In this document: piece after piece, positions 1 through 10,000 of the stretch | How the letters are laid out: each line of letters opens with the position of its first letter | How positions within the stretch are numbered: position 1 is the first letter of the stretch | From: Apostichopus parvimensis | Lineage: Eukaryota > Echinodermata > Holothuroidea > Aspidochirotida > Stichopodidae | Reading direction: 5' to 3' | Assembly: GCA_000934455.1 (NCBI GenBank) | Contig: KN892353.1 | Location: forward strand, 1 to 29,920 | DNA length: 29,920 nucleotides | Notes under the pieces: model-generated | Seen by the model: only the letters and a program-made list of their open reading frames with translations | Databases searched by the model: none | Told to the model about the DNA's origin: nothing | Program-made: the position numbers and the translations under genes

Positions 1-505
1 GGGGGAGGGGAAGCCTAATCGAGTAGATCCTGCAGGTCAGCAAAATAAAAAACAAAACAAAGCAGATTAGTAAATGAACGAGAATAGCGTAAGAGTAAAG
101 AAGACAAGCAAAGCGTTCACAAAATGAGACAAAAGTAAAACTGACTATACTGGGAGACTGCACCAGCCCGGCAATACCACCGTCCCCTCCAAGGAGTACC
201 TAGTCATGGATCAAGCTGTGATTGGTAGTTATTGGTTGGGCAAATGAGTGTTTGGGTAAAATGACGTTGTAGTTCATTGATACCTAATGTACAAACCCAT
301 AACCTAATTATCCATTTTTTCCATGGTTGGTGAGGGAGAGGGATGGTTAAGGTACATGGATATTCTGTGCCAACCCAACGATCGAGGGACACTTTGTACA
401 GGGGTAGCGAGTCACAGCAGCCCACACTCAGTGTATCTCTTTGCTAATTTTTTAATTGTCAATGTTGGTCTGTAAATATTTTCCCTCCCTCAACACTGTT
501 AGATA

Positions 506-662
506 CAGGGGCTTAATAGGGACATAAGGGGAATGGGTGTGGGGGGGGGGTGTCCTGCAATTGCCAAATTTTGACTTCTTTTCTCCAAATGTTGACGTTT
601 GTTTAACAAATTTTGAATGAATATCTCATTTTTGTCTTTCCTATGTCCCTATGAAGCCACTG
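506..662. mobile_element. Small MITE with about 23-bp terminal inverted repeats
   Basis: The left end CAGGGGCTTAATAGGGACAT and the right end, read inward on the opposite strand, CAGTGGCTTCATAGGGACAT, pair with two mismatches over a 157-bp unit. A poly-G run lies inside. The CAG(G/T)GGC terminus resembles hAT-type ends, but I could not find a clean 8-bp target duplication (GTTAG occurs near both ends but not flush), so the family is left open. Confidence 0.55.
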
Positions 663-852
663 CAGTTAGGGACCTAACCACATTTAAGTTTTTTCATTTT
701 TTATTAATTGATCAACACTTAAATGAAATGTTCTTCAAATATTCAATGCTTTCCAGTACAATATAACCAAAACCATCTTTAAAAGCCCTCCAGATTAACA
801 CAATGTGTCAATAATATCAAGTGAACAAAGTAAAAGACAACATAGTCAAGAA

Positions 853-874
853 TTTATTGAAAAGTCTTTTTATT
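853..874 (-). terminator. Candidate distal poly(A) signals (two AATAAA)
   Basis: AATAAA occurs at 874-869 and again at 858-853 on the minus strand, in an AT-rich setting typical of transcript ends. If used by KIF23, the 3'UTR would be about 3.1 kb and would include the hairpin at 2411-2502 and the tRNA-like element. It could instead belong to an unannotated neighbour. Confidence 0.3.
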
Positions 875-2410
875 GAAAACTCATCTAACCCTTTACATAT
901 ATAAATTCATCTATTAATTAATATCCCATGATACAACAACAATGGCCACATGTTGTTGTCACTTGGCATTTGTAGCCAAAATAACCTATTTTATGTTTGA
1001 AGCAATGAGAAAATAAAATATACTACAAATGTGTCTTTCCCTGTTACTTCTTTCCACATTATGATGAGTAACCTGTTGTGTACAGTAATACATTTGACAT
1101 GTAAACTATGCACAGAAGACCGCACCACCATAACTGACAACTATTCAACGTTGAAATGATTTCATTTGAAGGAAATGTTGTAAATCCATCTAAACCTTGT
1201 CCTGAATGTCTTTGAAGGTAAACCATTTGCAGACAAAACCTCTATATCTGTGACTTTCATTTGTCTTGTACAAACCCAAGCTAAATTCAGAGCCAGGGTC
1301 AACGTAGGCCGAGACCCAACGCTATAACACATGACCACACTGTAAGCCAGTTCTGTACGTACATGATAAAATGCATTCTAAACAATCAAATCTGCCTCCA
1401 CTTCAAAAAGGAGACAAAAAGCTCAAAGGTTGCAAAATAATAATAATACAAAAAAAAAAACAGTTAGAAGATGCAAAAAAAAAACGAAAAAAAAAAACAC
1501 AAATGTTAGAATCTGGTTATTAAACAAGAAGATTTATGAAGATACAGAGAAACTTGTAGCCATGATCTGCCACGGCAGGAAGGATTCAGCGTGAAATTAA
1601 AAATAAAAATGATAAACTAAACATGATTTTATGACGGAAGCAAGATTTGTATCAAAAGTAACTTAATTGTGAGTGGAAAGACAACATTAGTTAAGGTGAG
1701 CATTTCCCAGCATACACCAAAGTTGAGTTTAATATCTAAATCGCAGTATATACACAGTTGGATTCTTGTAGCCAAGACTGGGGAAATAACATCCAAAACA
1801 GTTACAGTATGAGTAAAAATTCTCAATTTCATATAGCTGGCTTTTACTTGATCCATACTCTGTATGTAGTATTGTTAGATATTGAGGGGCGCCTTCAGAA
1901 GAAGCTGAAAGCCACTGGCAGAGATAAATCATTCTTCTATTACAGGTATCTATTTAGTTGGTGTAACACTACCGGTTTGCAAAAAAGACTTATAACAACT
2001 CTGTTTGTGTGTAAGTTCACTACTGAAACACATCACCACAACTTTACACACAGAACTACAAAAATTTAAACTAATTATTACTCCACATGGAAGGTAGAAC
2101 AATTTATATTCAAATTATATTTTTGGGCAGGTTTATGATGCAGTACAAGAGTTACTTAGTTTACTCTTGGTCATGTCAAATATAACAATACATAATATAT
2201 AATAATATTCCTAATATGAACTGTACAAACTGTACAGAGGTACATCCTTACATATTGAGACAGTTGAGTGCAAGCCATCAAAACTGGTCCTTTCAAAACG
2301 AGCTTAATGAATTTAATATACCACAAAGCAGAGAGGTGAACGAGGAGATTTCTGCTGTTAGGCTCCCAGTCGAGACAATTTTTTTTCCCTTTCGGGTACT
2401 TTCATGTCCA

Positions 2411-2502
2411 CTTCAAAGCACTCGTACTGACAGTTTGAGAAGCATGGTTCCATTAGATAATGGTTAGGAACTATTCATACTGTCAGTATCAGTGCTTTGA
2501 AG
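2411..2502. other. Near-perfect hairpin, pre-miRNA-like in size
   Basis: CTTCAAAGCACT (2411-2422) pairs fully with AGTGCTTTGAAG (2491-2502). After one C-C mismatch and a G-T pair, TACTGACAGT (2425-2434) pairs with ACTGTCAGTA (2479-2488). A looser upper stem includes GGTTCC with GGAACT. The 92-nt length, 24-bp lower stem and 10-20-nt loop suit a microRNA precursor, but a tiny MITE would look the same. I recognise no known miRNA seed. Confidence 0.5.
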
Positions 2503-3694
2503 CATAATATGAGAGGACAGTATAGAGTGGTATTAGAACTGGAAAATTCTCCCCACTGGCAAGTGGTAGTATTACGGAAGTAATGAATATTGATGAGTGG
2601 CAATGAATATGTATGGTGGTTGAGACTCTTGTTTAATTTTAACTCAAGTGCAGAGCTAATATTATCAATCCTCTCAGGTGTAGCTGTACATATTTCATAT
2701 CAGGGGTTTAAAATTCTAACAGAGATCCTCAGAAAGAGGTGTACCTCTTTGTGAGGTCACCAGTGAGGTCACCAGTTTGTGAGAGCATTTTCTTCATGGT
2801 GAACAATACAACACCCAAATCTTCAAAATGAGGTATCTATAAAGAAAGGAAGGCTTGTGTCCTAGATGCTTAGGACATCTCAATTAAACTATGGAAAGAA
2901 AGCACAGAACCATTGAATTCCACCCTGCCAGCTTAAATCCATCAAGCTCTTTACAAAGAAAAATCCACTCCATTTCTAAATGTTTAGACCTTTCTTGGCT
3001 AACCTGTGAGTCTCTAAGCGATTTCTATATATAATGAGACCAGAGTAAACTGTTGATTACATCTAAAAGTTTAACACTGTTAATATTTTAGATCCATTAA
3101 TAGAGTACTATCCATGATATAACAACAAGACAGATTCAGCTAGATGTCAGCGAGATTGGTCACTTACTTCCGAAATTTTCTGTAAAGCAAAGAGAAAACA
3201 TGTCAGAATAAAAGCACAATTGAAATGTCAAAACAAAATTGACAAAGAAGACAAAGAGATCATTATTATTAAGTGACTAATTGAATGAGGTTTTAGAAAT
3301 GTGCTCCATTAAAAAAACAAATATCTACCTTCGAGAAATGAGCAATTCTAATTGGTGGCGAAACAGTAATTGCAAAGCTTTAACCTACAAATGGTGAGAA
3401 AGTCTTAAATGGAACATGAAAAGGGCTTAAAAAATGATGCATTAATTAATTTAGAAAATCAACCTATCACCGATTCAATAAAGGATGCAAAAAAAACTGT
3501 CAACAACTCTACATTAACGACAAAACATTAGTCCATTATATAAGTTTTAATGAATTATGGGAAACTAACTGGGAAATTTTAGATAAAGGGAAAAGAACAA
3601 AGAAATTAATGGGTAGAATGGAATTCAAACCAGTGACTCGTGGGTTTAGCAGCCCAGCAAAAGAAATGGCTATATAGGGACCACCACCAACTAA

Positions 3695-3920
3695 GGATTG
3701 GATAGCTCAGTTGGTAGAGAAATGGACTGGACTAGAACTGGACTAGAGAACTGGTACAGTACTGGACAGAGAACTGGACTATTACAGGACTAGAGAACTG
3801 CTACAGTACTGGACAGAGAACTGGACTAGAACGGGACTAGAGAACTGGTACAGTACTGGACAGAGAACTGGACTTGTAACACAGAGATCACTGGTTCAAA
3901 TACCCGTTCTAACCAGAAAT
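3695..3920 (+). repeat. tRNA-like (Thr-UGU-like) sequence split by a tandem repeat
   Basis: The 5' part GGATTGGATAGCTCAGTTGG (from 3695) has a tRNA acceptor/D-arm and a perfect A box, TAGCTCAGTTGG (3703-3714). The 3' part has an anticodon-arm-like GACTTGTAAC and a B box, GGTTCAAATACC (3893-3904). Between them lie three 47-bp repeats, so this cannot fold as a normal tRNA. The terminal halves (GGATTGG and CTAACCA) pair poorly. It is best read as a tRNA pseudogene or tRNA-derived SINE, antisense to the KIF23 3'UTR. Confidence 0.6.
3725..3875 (+). repeat. 47-bp minisatellite inside the tRNA-like sequence
   Basis: Three near-identical units, each beginning ACTGGACTA and ending GTACTGGACAGAGA, are followed by a fourth start that runs into ACTGGACTTGTAAC, the anticodon arm. 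Units differ by a few substitutions. The shared ACTGGACT suggests the array arose by duplication of the D-loop/anticodon-stem segment. Confidence 0.8.
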
Positions 3921-3925
3921 TTATT
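3920..3925 (-). terminator. Candidate proximal poly(A) signal AATAAA for KIF23
   Basis: AATAAA on the minus strand lies 74 nt after the stop codon. Using it would give a very short 3'UTR and would cut the transcript just inside the antisense tRNA-like element. Confidence 0.35.
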
Positions 3926-3998
3926 TGCTCTTTTCCACGTGTTAGTCCAATGAGATTTATCCAAAGAGTAATAGAAATGTTGCAGGTTAAAGGTTTAC

Positions 3999-4070
3999 TT
4001 ACTTGCTGGGCACTGTGTGGTTTACTGAGGGTTGCGATTGTCCTGCACGGCTGGCATACCCGTACGAGCA
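3999..4070 (-). CDS. KIF23: KIF23 exon 21: terminal coding exon
   Basis: After a tattccaacag acceptor, 23 codons read [15 protein letters not shown] and on to PSK, then TAA (4001-3999). The junction gives [16 protein letters not shown] against human ETR-CSVAVEMRAGSQ, with shared R-C-S and R-A-G. This supports the exon despite its short length. The human terminal PKRKKP is absent. Confidence 0.8.
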   Translation of the reverse strand, partial: CSYGYASRAGQSQPSVNHTVPSK

Positions 4071-7000
4071 CTGTTGGAATAAATTAATCAAAGCATACTA
4101 ACATGAAAATTGCCTGAGCGACTAATGTTGAGAGCAGAGTGGAATCATTAATTAATTACTCATTTTATTTTCATTTGGTGAACAACTCCGTACAATCTTT
4201 GTTTGATCAATTCCAATCTTATTTCAAGTAACTCTTTGGTCATCTTGGTAAAAAAAAACAAAAAAAAAAAAACAAGAGACAACTCCGTTGTATCGGGAGA
4301 AAGATCCATCCATATCTTTTAAATACAACAATCAGTGTTGGAGATGTTACTTCCATTACTAATTGGTAAGGCTAATCACGAGCTAAATAGCATCCTCTTG
4401 GGGTTGAGGTTGTGAGATTTCAACAGTCTCTTTTGCAATGGTTGGCTTTCACTTCGAGAAGGTGCTGCCTTTCACAGCAACTGTCTCTTAGATTACAGGT
4501 TGAAAGAAGTAAGGCTCACCCTGGATTCAACCTCCTCTTGGCTTCGAGCCTCTCCATCTTCATCCGACTTTCTTTTCCTGTTGGTGGGCGAGTTTGTTGG
4601 TGACCCAGTCTTGAGCTGCTCTACATCTGTGAACTGAACTGAGCGACCACCGCCTCTCGTGGGGAGCACATCAGCCTGAAAGCAAAAAAAAAGGGAAAAA
4701 TGGAACAGATTTGGTAGAGTCAAAAGTTATTAGATGAACAATTATGTATCTTCTTTTTTGTGATAGAGAAAGAAAATGCAATTATATGAAGATATATTTT
4801 TCATCCTTCATCAATACAGATTAGATGTTTGTTACAATAACGCAGGATTTGGTTAGGTTCTCAATTTTGACTGACTTTTCTGTTTTTCTGCATTTTTCTG
4901 CATGTTCTCCAAATTCCAATCGAATGTACTAAACAACATTGGTATCTTCAGTTTTACTGAGAAGATCTTTCTTGAGAGAAACATTAGGAAGTAGCAACAT
5001 TTCTTTCTCTTTGTTTTTTCTTTTCTAAATTTGGGTTGGCCCAACAAACTTGCAGTTTAGTAACATAGGATAATATCTGGAGTGAACAGTCTTTACTTCT
5101 TCACTTCATTTAAAAAAAAAAATTCTATCAATGAAAAGCAGAATGTATTCCTGCTTGAATTCTGAAGCTGATGTGAATCCTGCTTCGTGTAGGAGATGGA
5201 GGAAGATAGATTGCAGCAAGGAGGATTGTTTTATAAAACGGTTTTCTCTGAGAGGCAGGTAGGACTGACCTTATAGATCCTGGTTTCTACCTCTCCTTTG
5301 GAGTCCTCCTCCTGATGGGTCACCATGTAGTTATCTGTCTTCTTAAGATCCTTCACAGATGGAGTGTTCACAGTCTTCTTCTTCTTCGGACCGACAGGTT
5401 GGAGAACCGTTTCTGACAGAGAAGAAGAAAACAAATGCCATCAATTGTAACCTTCCAACTTATCAATGTTTAGACAGATTACTGGGCCCAAGGTTCTGAC
5501 TAGTTTGGGATTCCCAAATTCTTTCCCATCTTTGCAACAATAATAGTAATAATAATGACAATCAAAACCATTTTGTTGGGTGCTGAAAAGCATGAGCACT
5601 TTTAAACATCTTTATATCTGCTACTTGTGTTGGAATAAGCGCCATGAGCACTGAAAGCTAACAAAATGGTAAAACTCATGATCTACTCATCCATTCAAGA
5701 CGTCCCTCTTTCGAAGGTAACATGCTTTACTAACCAAATCTCTCAGTGATGAATAAAAAAATAACAATTCATTGATAGCATCAACAAGTGGAATATAATT
5801 ATGAAAAAATTGGTTTTGTGCAAGTGTACAAGTATCAACAAAGAGGGGGCAGGTGACTTGCTTTCTTAATTACACCTTGCCATCTCTTGCCATCTCTAAC
5901 CATCAAGTTTGTGCCATAAATTCTTACCAGTGTTGAGGGTAGATGCTGGTTTATGGTCCACCCAAACAGCGTTTGAAGTTGACCTCGATCTGCGATGCCT
6001 GACCTTGACAGGGGGCGCTGTCCGTTTGGGCGGAGGGGACTGTGATCTGTTGAGGGTTGGTTTTGTCTTTGGTCTCACAGCGGGTTCTTCTACCTCCTGC
6101 ATCACTTGATCCTCCTCGGATGGCACGACGTCACCACTTCCAGAACCGCATACAATCTGTTTCAGTTGATCTAGCTGGGCATTCTTCACCCAGAGTCTGT
6201 TCTCATACTCCATTTTGTTAGCCTTAACCCTTTTACCCTAAAATAACAAGAAAAAAAACCATAAAGAGAGGGAAAAAAAAAAAAGAATTACATATACCGT
6301 CAGTAAAAGTCCAGGTAATACTTATGCTAATTCAACTAACTGGAAATGTTGCTTAAGACTGTACCACATATAGCATAGGACTTGTATAGGCGGTGTACAT
6401 TACAATGTCACATATAATAATAACATTAAAAAAAAAAAATAACAACATTAAAATAACAAAAATAACATTAAACTTGTCACTTATGTAGACTTATATCAAA
6501 TCAGTGTCACCCTTATGTACAGCAGCTGGTCTTAGATTGCAGTGTTTTCTTCTGCTATCAAATTGGGCTCGATCAAAAAATACATTGTTACATGAATGTT
6601 ACAAGAAAGGCTTAAAATATGCCATCTCCTTCTCCCACCTCTCCTCCTCACTCTGTTCAACTAACCATCTCCTTCTCCCACCTCTCCTTCTCACTCTGTT
6701 CAACTTACCATCTCCTTCTCCCACCTCTCCTTCCCACTCTGTTCAACTTACCATCTCCTTCTCCCACCTCTCCTTCTCACTCTGTTCAACTTACCATTTC
6801 CTTCTCCCACCTCTCCTTCTCAATCTGTTCAACTTACCATCTCCTTCTCCCACATCTCCTTCTCACTCTGTTGAACATACAATCTCATTCTCCCACCTCT
6901 CCTTCTCACTCTGTTCAACTTACCATCTCCTTCTCCCACTTCTCCTTCTCCCACCTCTCCTTCTCACTCTGTTCAACTTACCATCTCCTTCTCCCACATC

Positions 7001-10000
7001 TCCTTCTCACTCTGTTGAACATACAATCTCATTCTCCCACCTCTCCTTCTCACTCTGTTCAACTTACCATCTCCTTCTCCCACTTCTCCCACCTCTCCTT
7101 CTCACTCTGTTCAACTTACCATCTCCTTCTCCCACCTCTCCTTCTCACTCTGTTGTACTCCTTTAAGAGCCAGACGAAGCTTGTCCCTCTCCTGCATTTC
7201 TTTCTGGAGCTTCTTGTCTTTCTCAGCGAGCTGTGGTCAGGAAGATCACCAATCAATGCAATGGGTTGTTATATAATAGATAGTCATAGTACTAGTTGAA
7301 TTCCCCCCAGTGTGAGTTTATCGATATATTATATGCAAAGACTTACAGTTTACTTTAACATCCTTTATCACATTCTACCAATCGCACAACCCATATAGTA
7401 CCAACCTTGCTGTTAAATGTTCTGGCTATGATCGAGGCACTTGTGGTGTTTTCGGTCTAGTATGGTTCGGAGGGGGGGAGTGGTGAGTGTTTTGAATTCC
7501 ATTTAGTTGAAAATTAACATACTTTACATGTAAATAAAACTGCTTAACAATCTTGGTTTGGTGTTGAATTTTTGCGACACTAAATTTTTCTGATTAATTT
7601 ACCTCATTTTGAATGCCTCTGTAAGCTTCGTCGTGACCTCTGTTGATGTTTTCTTTCTCATTTTCAAATATTCTGACTTTCTTCTTATATCTATCCACTT
7701 CTTTCTGTAGATCGAGATTTGCAGCCCTCACAGCCTCCGTCTCTCTCTCAAATTCCTGAAGACGCAATCTGAATGCTTCCTCTGAAAAGCAATAACTCTA
7801 ATTCATCAACAAAGCTTCATTCGTGAGCTGGTTTAATTCAACGGCAAGTTTAATTCATGAACAACTCGAATCCATCAGCTATTTAATTTACAAGCTCATG
7901 TTCAGTCTGGTTAACATCTACAACCACTGATATGAGTAACCTACTAGAGGTTACACTGTTTCCCTCAGATTACACCACTTCAAAGCTTATTTCATAGCAC
8001 ACCTTGCAAAATTTCTTTCTAATTCACATTTCTTTGCAAATTTGCTCCTTTTTTGTTCTTCAAGTTCTGAAATAGTTTAAAGGTTGCATTAATTTTTCTT
8101 TTAAAAGAAAAAACCAGGTCAAAATTCCTTTTTGATATGTTAAAGAGGAACATAATCTAAGATTCTGGTGAAATTTGCATTCATTCCTATGTACAGTTTT
8201 TGAGATATTGACAGTTGAAGTTGCCATGTACCAAAAGTGAACTTGAAGCAAACAGGTGCGACGTCATTGTTGCACACTGATAAATAATGTTTTGATTTCC
8301 TTTAAAAGTTACATCTAATTTTATATTCCACAATTGGATGCATCCATAATGTGAATGTACCGTAGGCATTGGTATTTTATAAACTTCACATACCCATTAG
8401 ACAAAATAGTAACCCTATCCAATCCAAGGTCAAATCAATAGACTGAATAATAATGAAAAAACAAAACATCATTTGTCAATGTGCAACTATGACATCACCC
8501 CTGTTTGCTTCCAGTTCACTTTTGGGTAGAATATCAGATACCCTCAACTGTCAATATCTCAAAAACGGTACATAGGAATTGAAAGCAAATTTCAGCAGAA
8601 TGCTTAGATTATGTTCCTTTTTAACATATCAAAAAGAAATTTTGACCTGGACTAGTCTTTTAAATCATAACAGGAGTCAATGGATAAAATACAATACTAA
8701 CTCATCGTGAGGATGCCAGGCTTACCTTTTCGTAATCTTTCGCTATCTAAAATGTTTCTTCTCTTTTCTCTTTCAGCCAAGAAAGACAGGAGATTGGAAA
8801 TCACATCCTCATTAGGATCATTCATCTAAAAATGAAAACAAAGATATTCATGGCAAATGTTAACTGATTACTAAGGCATTAATTATTATATTGATGCAGT
8901 TAAAAAAAAATCAGAAGGTTTATGGCCCTAACTTTTTGAGGTCTAATGTCCAAAATATGGGGGAAATAAAAGAGATGTGTACAGCTAACTCTCAGTTGTA
9001 GATTTAACATGAGATCCACCTAAGCCATCAACCAACATAAATGGTCAAATCTTTAATTCATGCTAATTCACAAACATCAACTTAAAGCAAGAGATTGTAA
9101 AGTACAAAATATCTGATATTTTTATTAGGAATCCTGTCCCTGGAATACTTTGAAACTGTATGATAAAGTATAAACAAATGAGATGCCACTCAAGAGATTC
9201 CTAGCAAACATATGAGTAAAAATGTAGAGCATGGTAGCAGATGAGTTTGACATTTTCAATGCCACTTTGAGAGTTCCTAATAATGAGTTAAATAGAGGCA
9301 CAATCTTCTGTGGTGTATGGCATTTTAATGATTTTTTTTTTAGTATTAATTATAATTTGAAATCATTTCTAAGTTGTGAAGCTACCCATTGAGACATACA
9401 ATTGTTTATCACACTAATCCCAGCAACCTGCATTACTACTGGAGGCTGGCATGATTTGTAGAATAACAACTACACCAAAAATCACAACTTTTGTCACATA
9501 AATGCTGATAATTTTGTCACATTAAACACAATCAGCATCCATTAGTCTTTTGTCTCTTTCTTCTTTTATATATATAAAATATCACTTTTTCAAAATCAGT
9601 CTGTTTGGGAATGTTACTGGACCAGATAGCTCACCTGTAGAGCAGGGAAAGGTGGTCCCAGCGTAATGACTGCTGGTCGTGCAGGCAGGCTGGCCCTCGG
9701 AGTTCCTTCTTGTTCTAACATCTTTCTGTACATTTGATGAGCTGCATGAAACAAGTTACAAAAAGGATTGTGAAAGAATAAATGCAATGTATAACCTCAG
9801 AGGTGAAGGATTAAGCGATATGAACATCACCTAAGCAGGGAATTTTGTGAAGTGGTTCTGAATTTTGAAGTGCTAAACACCTTTGCATTTGTATAGCTAT
9901 TTGCCCATATGGCTATGTGATACCAGGCAACTTATCCCTTGCCAAAGACTCTCCCTGTGTTTGGATAAATATCTTAAGACAGACATGGATTTACATTTCA

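Larger units (their letters stand above)
1..3694. other. 3' flank or long 3'UTR of KIF23, no protein gene seen
   Basis: The sequence is AT-rich, with A-runs at 1449-1500, and open frames here stay under about 105 codons without recognisable content. Apart from the small MITE (506-662), the hairpin (2411-2502) and the candidate poly(A) signals, I see nothing in it. Confidence 0.6.

Noticed and set aside
1-33. Possible last exon of a neighbouring gene (ctgacctgcag acceptor, then DLLD and a stop, minus strand)
   Set aside because: Too short at the window edge, with no upstream exon found.
3826-4071. 81-codon minus frame overlapping the KIF23 last exon
   Set aside because: It is a different frame from the one that joins exon 20 and shows no similarity to the MKLP1 tail.
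6504-7299. Two overlapping Ser/Pro/Leu-rich frames of about 220 codons on the plus strand
   Set aside because: They arise from the 43-bp minisatellite, which lacks stops in these frames. The real signal there is the end of KIF23 exon 17 on the other strand.
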